Assembly: GCA_030141605.1 (NCBI GenBank)
Contig: JAQGDQ010000461.1
Span: forward strand, 1-64,000
DNA: 64,000 nt
Source of the DNA: Tubiluchus corallicola
Taxonomy: Eukaryota > Priapulida > Priapulimorpha > Priapulimorphida > Tubiluchidae
Direction of reading: 5' to 3'
A model generated the notes under the pieces. The model saw only the letters and a list, made by a program, of their open reading frames with translations. It searched no databases and was not told where the DNA came from. This document shows, piece by piece, positions 48,062-60,000 of the stretch (position 1 is the stretch's first letter; every line of letters begins with the position of its first letter). Position numbers and translations under genes: made by a program.

Positions 48062-51000
48062 GAGAAGCAATAAAAGAGAAAGAGAGAGATAGAGATAGAG
48101 AGAGAGAGCATGTGTGCACAAGTGCACAAGAAAGAAAGAAAGAGAAAGCAAGATTGACAGAACTCCATATCCACATAAGTAAAATTTCCATACCTTGTAA
48201 AGATTATACACTGCTCCAGAATTTCTTCCACCAGGCATTCGATCCTCCCGCACAGCTAATAAAAAACAAGAAAACAGACGATTAATGTAAGCACAATATT
48301 GTCTATTTCTTGAACCACAGCATGGATGATACTATTATGTCCCCCGACTCTCATGCTTGACACCTTGAGGATCATGACATTTGATCAGTATGTAAAAACG
48401 ATACCTTATCGGAGAAAATGTAACTGTCATAGACATGCCTTCATCAGTCAGAACAGCTTAACACTAAATGTCAACTGTTAATATTAATTTCATATCAGTG
48501 CCGTATACCAATCATGTGTACATTGCACAATAAATGCATACGCGATAGTATACCACAAGCAGTCACTCAGTCCAGTTTCTTAGACGCACCAGTGATGCGT
48601 GTTTATGCACAGTGTTCAAATACATAAGATCTAATGATTCCAGTTTACTAATAGCGTGCGCTTCATCTAGAAGTATAAACGAGTCAATTTTGTTTATTTC
48701 AGAGCTAAAGTTTTCTAAGGTAAAATAGCAGGGAATCCCAATTTCATCTTGCACCAACACTGTTTTCCCCACGGCAGTCCTATTTAATAGTTGCCTGCAT
48801 CTGGACTCCACAGGTTCTGATCACGAAAGCATGAAATCGTGCAAACATGCATTACGTAAAAGTGCTACACTGCGTGCCCGATTCAATTGAAAAAATAGGT
48901 AAAACTTTTTAGAGCAATTATTCCCGATATGTGTCTAGGATGGGTTACACAAATCATCCAGTAAAGCTTCGCCTCCTAGCACAATAAATTATTATTATAA
49001 CCTGACATGTTGCTATTAGCATAACTACATGTACAGAATATACAGATACGCCGACATAGATACGATAGGAAACTAGTATAAATCAGGTCCGGGGAAAGCT
49101 TTACGTACACTCTGATTTAGGAAAATACAAGACATAGTAAGTGACAGGTCGGTCTAATTCGTTACATCTCTCTACTGGGATGACTCCCACTACACCCACT
49201 CACCCAGCCTCGTTCTACATCTACTGTGTTTGTGCTTGTTTCCCACTATTCTAGATGTGTCCTGTTGATGACCTTTTACCTATTCGCCCAAAGTTCCCCT
49301 TACCAAATTCCAAATTTAATCCACACCTACTATAGTTCCAACTGTTTGAATCCTCGACCCAGAAGGGTCAAATATTTTTGTCGACCAAGAGGGGTGAACT
49401 GTAAATAGGAAACAGGTCACCCTAGTTCACTGCAATGAGCTGACTCAGATTCTGCCACTACCCACCATCCTGCACCCTCCCATGAAACTGACTGAGGGAG
49501 AGTTATTGCCCAAAAGCTGTTATACGTCATCTAATATCTTCACTTGACATTTTGCAGGAGAAAACCTACCTTTATAGCGATATATTTGCAAAATATTCAA
49601 ATCAAAGATCCGCCCTATACTCTCAACCCCAGAGGAGATCAAATACTTTTGTCAATGTTGGCTTGGCAATGTCGCATTGAATTGATTCGGATTCTCCCAC
49701 TGGCACCATTCTGGGTCCTCTCCCCTTCTCTTCTTGGTGAAGGGGGTAAATTTTTTTTGTCAATGAGGGCTTTAGGTGTCCGTCATTAGGTGAGGGTCTA
49801 ATCTAATTCTTCGCGCACAGCTAACTCCGAGCCTCAACTATGTCCATCATTGCTCTGCCGGCAGCTATTATCTGTTTACCCGCTCTGGATATGCCCTCTG
49901 GATAACCTTTGATCTCGATCATCATTTTGTTCCAAAGTTAACCCATACAAAAAATTTCAAGGCTACCCCAATATGTTCAGATATGGCTAAAACGCAAAAT
50001 GTGGATGAACGCTGCATGACGGTATAAAATCCCAAGACTTGGAAAGACTTGGAACGTCAGGGGAGGTAAAGACTTTCATAGTAGAGTATAAAAATTATTT
50101 TTGGCGCTCTTGCACAGTTGTAGGTGCAGTCATTTTATGTTTCAGCATAAAACTATCTGACTGTCTACAAAATAATGCTAACCGTGAAGATACCAGTAGT
50201 CTGTTTGACCCGTGAGACGCAGTCTGTTTTTTGTAAATTTAACTAAATAAAGTTTAAACTAAAATAATGCTAGATCAAAATGAGAAGTAAATTATTTTTC
50301 AGCAAAAATAAATGTACAAGTACACTTGCCACACTTTTCACAATTCATAAGTGGGGTTCACATTTATGATTTAATCAATGGCTCATAAAGACATGAAATT
50401 GTAATAAACAGTAATAATTTCTTACTAACATTTCAAGCCAAGTTACAAAATACAGAATGCACAGAACTAGTTTTTTGTATATACATACATATAGTTATAT
50501 GAGTTCATATTAAAATAAAAGGCTAAGCAAGAACATGTCGTTGAAAATTTGCGATCAAGTACTGAGAACTTCTACGATCAAGATTATATAGGCCCAAGTT
50601 TTCTTTTGCAAAGACATTTTGTTTACGGTTGCCTGTAACACAAATACAGTAAGTATCTTGTATATGGAGAGCAAAGATTGTGTCAAACACAAGTAAAAAC
50701 AGGAGCATGTTTCATTAAATTAAGTAATGTTAATTATTAATTTTTTGCACGACCTCGTTCATTAACATTCTCCCGGACAGCGGTCAAAGTCAAATCTTAA
50801 CCGTACATTTAACGGAATTCAGATATCATACTTAACAAAATTAATATCATTCGAAATGGTCGCACGGTCATCTAGCTATCAGCCGCCATCCAAGTTCCAA
50901 CTAGCGGGATCCCAGTCTCACTTCGAAATGAACACCTCCCCCCCCCCCAACACCGCAACGTAATTAAAGTAGTCATTGTTCAAATGTTCAATACTATCAA

Positions 51001-54000
51001 CACTTCTGCAGAGAAGCCAACGATAAACAAATGTGAAACTTTAATCCCATCTGCTGTAGCGTTAAAAAATGGCGTACAGTACATGAGAAGACTTTCAACG
51101 TTCGACCTTCTCCAGCAAAAAGCTTTCAACGCGCTTTGAGCACGCTTATTGATTACACAAAGTTGAAGGCCGCTAACCTCTGAGCCAAGGCCAAGCAAAC
51201 CGCGATAAATCAATGCGAGTAAATAGTATACTGGCGAGCGTGTGCTGTACATGCCGTTTCGCAGGCATAATAATAGCAGCAGCAGGTTTTTTTACAAGGT
51301 TGTATAGTTTAAAATGGCATTTCTAACTTTCTCATCGCTACAGAGCACGTGCTTATTATTATATCAATATATAATGCTACCCAAATACAGTCAGTAGTTA
51401 AAGCGAAAAGGTGAACTGAATAATTGTCAAAAAAATTTTCTGAAACAAAATGAAAGTACACGTATATGCTCTTTTGTGGACTAATTTCACAGATAGGTAC
51501 CTTTTAACCACTAAAATAAATCTTAAAGGCAAAAATTTTAAAAATAATTCAAGACTCCGATCTAAAAATATTTGAATCCATCTTCATTTTTACAACTAAT
51601 ATTCTATTATAAAAATCATTACAGATAGGCAATATTTTATTTAACAGCCAACAAATTTAATTTCAGTCAAACGTGGAACTCAGAATCATGTACGTATCTT
51701 TTAATAGTATCCTGGCATTAAGTTGTTCACTTTCAATGCTTTAAACTTTATTGCGGGAAATATGAAATCTAGTTTCTGTATAAAAGTGTAGAAATTAGTA
51801 TACTGTATACAAAAAACCGATAAATAGAAAGGAGCATTGCACACTGCACAGGGTGGAAGGAGGCAGTAGCTAAATAGTAATACTGTAAAGAAAAACAAGG
51901 TGTAAAACATCCACTCGAATTACATTTGATTTCATTTTCTCATTTTCATCTCATACAAAGCGCCACAACGTAATAAAATCTGGCATATCTGCTATGACGC
52001 AACTCGTTCATTCATTCATTCACAAGCACCACTGATCCTAACCTTGGCCGGACGACCTGCACGCCCTCTCGGGTTTAATTTACATCTTATGGCAAAGAGC
52101 GCGGGTTATTATTGTGAGCAAATTAAATTGGGGTCATTGCGGGGCAAGGTTTAAGAACGTTAAGAAAACACCTTTATGCGTTATTTCAAGGTTGTACAAC
52201 GTGCAGTGTGAAAGGAGTGTACACTTAGTAGCATCGCTAGCATACCTTACTTTACCCGCGTGTACAGACAGCGTTAGTAAAACTAATCTAATAGATAATA
52301 GTGTATCACTTACACAGGTGACCGTCAAGCCACATGAACGGTATACGAGTCAACCGTTGAAATAACAATTCAAATACCAAATTTCTTCTGCTAATTTGAG
52401 AAATATTCAGGTCGTACTAGATAATGGAAATTTTAGGAACCTTTTAAAAATGAACGAATCATTGGAATGTATTACGTGTATACAATACTGGAATGAACAC
52501 ACAGTTACTCGATTTTTGTAACTAAATTTGGCCAAAGGAAGCAGATTCGGGAGTGATATGGACTGAACCAAGGGACAATGTCTTACAAGTAACAATCAAC
52601 AGATCACATTATTGATATTTAATATTCATAACGCACACTGTTATTTATATATACGTTTAAGGCAAATTATTCTTAAAAATTGTTAATAGGCGTTTGTAAT
52701 ATTTCAGTGTATTATCAAAGTTGCACTTTTAGTGTATACGTTTCAGGTTTATATGTTCTTTATTTGTTATTATTCAATGTTTATTATACTGTGTAACTCT
52801 CCCACTTGTAAAGTTCAAATTAACCCTAATACGGTATTCTAAAATGATTTATCATTTAAAATGCTAATTAAATTATTATTACTATCAATTCTGCATTTAC
52901 AGACATGAAAGTTCTACTTTTTAAGTTTACTAAAATGCAGAAAAAATACCCATGAATTCTGGTTTGTTAAGTAATTAGCCTAACTCAATTGGGCCTGCAT
53001 ATATCCAGGGGTGTATCCAGGGAAAATGGCACCCATGGGAAGCACTGAAATTGCATCCATGTCCAAACATCTGACACCAATCTTTTTATTTTTATTTATT
53101 TTATTCAAATATACAGAGGAGAGTATTGTAGTATGACATAAAACAACCTACCTATTCAAAAGAAGAATTAAAAAAACTTTGGTAAATAGAAAAAAATGTG
53201 AAAAACGTTTCATGTCTACTTAAATTGCCTAATATAAAGAAATAATACTTTTTAATACGAACAGTACATTTCATAGATTTTGCACAGAATTCTAAACTAT
53301 CTTCCTAAGTTTCTGCGTGAGAATGATCTTACTGCCAGTTGCTACTGAGCATGAGTAGTGATAGTGGGAAATATGTGGTCGTGTAGCCCAAGCACTATAT
53401 TTTTACATAATGATTTACACAAGTTCTTTAACAATCTGGCCACCTTAGTGCTTCTCACACATATAAAAAAAAGATGGATCACATATTTGACGAAAATTCA
53501 TTTTTTTAGAAACTTCCGAGTGGCGCCCCCTTCAAGTGGTGCCCACTTCACCTGACATATCTGCCATGTCCTAGATACGCCACTGCATATATCAACTATA
53601 GTTGACACCCCCGTACAACTGACAACATTTGGCCTGATGTCAAGTCACTTTTTAAACCGATAGGACAACCTCATAACGTGACAGACTTAACTTACGGAAA
53701 AGTACTTAATGAGGGATACTAAAGGGATATTAATAAAACAAAAATATATAGAAAAGGAAATTCAGCCTTTGCTATTTCTTTATCTACATAACATAAAAAA
53801 AATTTCTATGTACTTTCCTTCTATTAAGATCACTCTGCGAAGTGCAAAGCCTAGGTCGGAATTAGGCAATAACTGTATTAATCTCATTTTGCAGATATAA
53901 AAGCTGGACTGGATTTCTTTTTCATTTAAAACAGTAAATATTGGGAAAAAATCCTTTCCTTTGTTATGAAAATACAATTTTAAACTTCACAGTTTAGAAA

Positions 54001-57000
54001 AAAGTTCAGCAAAAATAAAATGTAAAACCTAAAGGATTTTTTCTTGAGCATTAATCAGTAACTCATATCCAGCAGCACCAAATCTGCTCAAGATAACATA
54101 TTTTTCTAATACCCTTTCATATAAGTATTGACCGCCACGTTAAAACACATTGGAGTCAACATTTTGAGAACACGACATTTTATGATGAAGGAATGCGTAT
54201 TTCAAACACGAGAGAATTCTCCAGAGACTTGTCATCATTAAGAGAGCTGAAGAGGCCCGTTAGGGCGAAAGCTCACGGAATAAATATTATAATCTTTGAG
54301 ACAAAAAAGGGCATTACGCTTTTCTAAGTGAATGCGTATTTGTATCATTTCATGAACACTTATAACTATTATAAGGCTACATACATTTGCAAATATTTTT
54401 AAAAGTAACGAACTATCAGTTTCCATAACTTGCGTTAGCAGCCATTTTGACAACATTGCTTGTGATGCTGCGAATCTGTTCCTACCGAGACGTGAGAGGT
54501 ATAATAAGTAACATGAAAAATATCAGAATAAACAGTCGGAGCATAACACAATTATCACAGAATGTAATAAGGTAAAAGTCGAGTTTGACATACACGGGGG
54601 TGGGGGGGCAATGTTCTGACAACTTCTGTGGTATTGCTGGATGCTGGTAGAAGTGGTCGTATTAGCTATTCGTTTCCGTTTAAGCATGTTAATCTCGCTC
54701 CACAACTTGAAGAAATTTTAAGAGATTTCCAGCAACTTTTTAAATCATAATTCTAAAAAAATGAAAAATACAAACCAGCCAAAACCATTCCCATGCGCAG
54801 ACATTTCTGAAAACGGCAGTATTGGCAGCGGTTCCTTTGTGCTTTTGTGATTTCGCAGTTGCCGTCAGAAACACAGGTGTAAACACGCTTGTTCTGCACA
54901 GTTCTTTTGAAAAAGCCTTTACATCTAAATTTTACAAAAAGCAACGACATACACTTGACTAATTTGACAAATCACCATAACAATTTTTCAGATAATTAAC
55001 TAAATAATACATTATTTATCAAGTTGCTGAAGTATGTATGCCATATACTTTTTTTCAGAAAGACGTTCCTATAAGTTGGCACTCCTGCACCTGACTTGGA
55101 CGGACAATACAGTTATTCTCAACCGGAACCTACATTCCGTTTATGAAAGAATGTCTATGAAATTATGATATGCTCTACCAATCTTATTTTCCAAACTGAC
55201 AGAAAAGAGCCATAATGAGACATCTGCAACGTTCTTCTTAATTTAATCATTTTACTGATTAAATCTGCAATATTAATTTCCTTCAATATAGTTTTGCATT
55301 ACAACTATGGTGCATCATGCTAGCAGCAGCCTAACCCGACTGATGACCACATGCAAGGTTGCCAACAACTCCATCTCTGTCCATTATAAACACATTGTCT
55401 ACAACAAATTCTTGCTGGCTTGGTTAGTAAGAAAGGAAGAAGATCCCTGGTTCAAGTTCCGGCACAGAACAGAACTGTTTGTCAATTTTCTTCAACAAGG
55501 CTGCAACTAACCCATAGGAGTGTCTCAGCATTGTAAAGGAAGAACAACATTATTAATAATTATAATAATATCGTCAATTAAAATGCACAGTACAGTTAAT
55601 ACTGTATCTTTCTCTTTCTTTTCTGCATTACTGATCTTAAAATAAATCATCATCATTATCATCATAGGCCCATTACGTCTCTTGTAGACATTGGGCAGGT
55701 AAAACTCTAAAATAAAAGAAATCTGCCCTCAAGACAGGTGAACACAGCAGTAATCTAACAGAACACTAGACACTGCTATGCCCGTGCCTTGTCAGCACCA
55801 CTTCCGAGCAAATAAAAAATCACAAATAAGTCCATTAATGTTTTTAAGTAAAAGGAAATCCTTCTCAGCCTGCATAATCAGTCCAACATAAGCACTAACG
55901 TAACGAAATGATTAAAAGCATCAACCCTTGAACGGCTTCGCTTTTTTTCATTTCAATGAAATATGCTCGTAGACCTAATTTCTTACACAGGCACAATTTT
56001 CATCTACAGGAATATATAGCGTTCATACTACCAGCTATACTTACCCTTCACAAGTGATAATGCCATAGTGAAGACCAGTAGCTTTGTCGTTGCAGATTCC
56101 GCAGATCATTAGCTCCTCATCATACAATTCTTCCACAACTCCATCGTTTTCCCTTCCAGATAAGTTCAACACACTATCGTTGTTGCCATTAACATTCTAC
56201 ATTATAATTACAGGAGAACTTTAGATGTGAATGTAAATTTAAGTGAAAAGAATGAGGCCTTTTTCTTTTGCTGGAGTCACCAGTCTATGGCTTACAGTTT
56301 GTATAGAAATCAATTAACATTTACACGCTGATTTAATTAATAAGCTTAATGTTAGTTTTTGCTAGTCTAGTCTTCATTTTAAATGTATACTTAGAAGTCT
56401 AATCTTTGTCTGTATATGTAATTTCATAGAAGTCCAATCCTTATCTGTATAATACACTGTGCTCCATTTGTAATGTTTCTTATAACAGCTGATGATAGCA
56501 TAAGATTAATCCTTGTCATAAGATATTGGACCGCGTTAAGCATGTACCACTCTCACTCTACTAAGTCGACTTATTCTCATTGTTGATCACCCAGCACAGA
56601 CCAGGATCGAATGGCAGCCTGAATATTACCTCTTTTAGTTTTTCTGAACACTCAAAGTTTTATTGTTGATTCTAGGAAAACATATTTTCATTGTACTGAA
56701 TTCCTTATTTAAATTATGAGTTTGATATAGACTTATTGAGACAGATCATGGAAAAAATGGTTTACTAAACAAGATTATCACTGTTAAATAATTCTATTAT
56801 AGTTGCCTTAAAAAAAGACTGGATCCCTACAAGCTACTAGATCCGAACCGTGCATGAATTACACCACTAGGCAGACCCAATTATTAATAAACAAAGTTAA
56901 ATAAAACTTGTAAATTTTTTATGGCCTTCATACGTTTTCAAAGCCAACCAAAAACAAAACAGTATAAAAAAATAATACAAGAAAAAAAAGTAATTTAATT

Positions 57001-60000
57001 CAAACTATTTTCTCAAGATTTTCTTTTTTTATGTCTCCTTTTTACAAAATTGCCTACTGCAAAAAATGATAAAAATATAGTTTTGTAGGTACAGCTTTCG
57101 TGCGACTTGAACAATTAATAAACTGATAATTAATGATTTGATTAATTTCTAACAAAAAACGTTAGAATAATGTCAAGAAACTGGCAACATTTTCAGTACA
57201 GGGTTATGTCGATTTAAACACAATTGCATTTTTAACACCCAAATGCATGTCAGAACGAATTTTTTAAAATAAACTGAAGCTTGATTTAAATATTAAAAAA
57301 TATTCAAAAATACTACTGGGTCTGAAATGCTACCCTAGATGGCCAACACCCTTTTTGTCTGACAGTCCTGTTTACCAGATTTCAAAATTCCGATTTTTTT
57401 TCTCAACGCGGGTAACATATTTGTCTCATGAGCTTGTCACTTTCACTGAAACACTGCCCTGCCAGCATTTCAGCAGCATAAGGCTTGAATAATTCTTGTT
57501 AAAAACTATTTTTAGACCAACCAGTATATAAATATAAGACACAGACTAAAACTCAAATTGAATAGTTATGTTCTTGTAACTTCTTTAAGATATTCACTAT
57601 AACCGGAGTAGCCGCAATAATTCCTAATAATAGTTTGTTGCGTAATTTGTAAAGGTACCACGGGTGGTGCAGAAAAATATTCCGAAGTTTAGACTACAAT
57701 AACATTAAAAAGTGCCTAAGCATGGTATTATACATTCAATGGTTTCTACCTGTGAAAGCAAAAGGTTTATAGATTTGGTGGTTTTTAAGTTATAGCCAAA
57801 AAGCTTTTGGAACTTTAAAAATTTAAATGCCGGAAAAATGTTAGCTAATCATCAATTGAAAAATAGTCATGTCGACGTACAGAGCACTCAATACATGGCA
57901 CCAAAACAATAAAGAAATCAATTAGTTTATATCATGGCTTTCACCACAAATGATAAAGCACTGATAAAGATTTGTTACGAAGAAAAAACGGGAAAGCGAT
58001 TTCATTTTTTCTCCTTATAATATCATTATCCTGGCACATATCTATCAACGTTTCATTGTGTCTAGAATTTCCGCTGCATAGAGTATAGGCTGGAGAACTT
58101 AATTTTGCCCCTTTCTGCTTAAGGGCGATTAACAAAGTTCTGCAGCTTCTAGATTTCAGCTGATTTGACAGGTTTAGACCACTATATTAATGCTTTAAAT
58201 CTCAGTAATATGAGAAAATGAGATAATACACAACTGTAAGATATTTGACACGTGCGTTCACATGTCCATGTTGGCGTGTGTGAATGCATGAACATTGTGT
58301 AGCACATAATAATTAAATACATCGTGAATTGTTTTAGAAGCGCTCAGTTAGTCATTAGTTTGGGGTATTCAGTAGGTCTCAAAAGTTAATATTTTTATTA
58401 TTAGTAAAAAATAACAGCATTTGAAAATCAAAACAGTGGTAGGGTTCTATATATAGGCGCAGACAACAGCTACTTTTTGTTGCAAGCTTATCTGCAACAC
58501 GACCCTAATAAATTGTTCACATAAATTTAACTGTATTTGCAGCAGTTTAACCTGACTTACTTCACACTCTTATTTTTCATACTTTTTTACTTTCAGATAC
58601 TGCACTCCTAGACTAATAGAGGCATTCATCTCCAATACCCTTTAAGAACTTTTACTTCGTAGTGCGTTCCTTGAAGTTGTTTCTTAGATTCTTGTAACTT
58701 TGATTCACTGACTAATTGACTAACCAGGGATTCCAGTTCAGTCACTGAATTACCGTCTCAAACCACCCACTCAAGTCAAAATTAACGACTGGCTCGCTAT
58801 AACCTGTCCCCGTCTGGTTCTGTAACAAACAAATTACTTGCCCAACCTTGCAATTTTTTAATTGATTTTTGACTGAACCGCCCATTCGCAATCACCACCT
58901 AGTTATCTATGCTACTGAAATCTACCTCTTTACATTAATATTGACTTGGTTTTCTAACTTCGTCAGATATTCAATTATGTGACCTTCGACCTTGAACCAC
59001 CGATTCAAAGTCATCGACTGACTCCTGAAGTCTATCACTATATACCGAAAATTTGAATGTAAACCCCTTGCAGCCTTTGTAAGGTCATTTTAGATTTATT
59101 CACAACATTGATGTCATTTACAACCTTAGCCAATTGTCAACACCTGCCTAAAATTATATATAGTGGAGAGAATAATCTAATTCCTAATGAATGCAACAAC
59201 ATTGAATGGCTTCAGAAGAAGTTATGAAGAGGCAGCCAGACTACTTATAAACAAGACTTTAGACACTCACAGATTATCTAGAGACCACTTACCATCTCAT
59301 TTAATGACAATTTCTGTATAGCAGGTCTATAAAATAGAATATACATAGACATTAAACAAAATTAGTTTTTCACACATGCGAAAATAACATTTTTCACATT
59401 AGATGTGCTAACAAGTCTTTTAAAATAAAGAAAACATGTACCTGCGTCAGAAAAATATCATTTTTCCTCTGTAACTCTTCAACAAAACGTCGATGTTCTT
59501 CTATCTGCTTCTGCTGTATCTTCACTTGCTTTGGTTTACTTTGTTGCTGCTGTTGTTGTTGTTGACTCTGTTGTAGATGATGCTGCTGTTGTCGGTGCAT
59601 CAACAACTGCTGCTGCGCAATAGCCATTGACCGAGGGCTACTGGTCAGTGGCTGTTGAGGATACTGTGCAGCAATATGAGATGGTAAGGATGATCGACCA
59701 TTAGAAGACCACGTCGTAGAAGCAAACCGTTGCTCCATTATCCATCGCTGGTTTTCTGGAATCATGGCTAAAAATTCCCTGTACTGATGATGTGGAGATG
59801 TCTGTGGAGAATCCTCTGATGAAGGTGATGATTCACTGTCTTTCTTACTTTTTTCAGTAAAATCAACAGAGCCTTTTTCAACATGATCACCACCACTATC
59901 ACAATCCATTTCATTCTCAGCCGTTTCACGTTTTATCTTGTCTGGCGACAAAAGCTCCACAGGGCTATCTGATCCATCAGACAAAAGTTTATCTGTATCT

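Noticed and set aside
47862-48253. Minus-strand frames with Ser-Leu repeats
   Set aside because: They are translations of the (CT)n tract; only 48194-48255 is real HR4 coding sequence.
55640-55735. ATCATCATTATCATC run followed by CCCATTACGTCTCTTGTAGACATTGGGC as a candidate SINE end
   Set aside because: Only a short hairpin-like stretch; no boundaries or second copy visible in the window.
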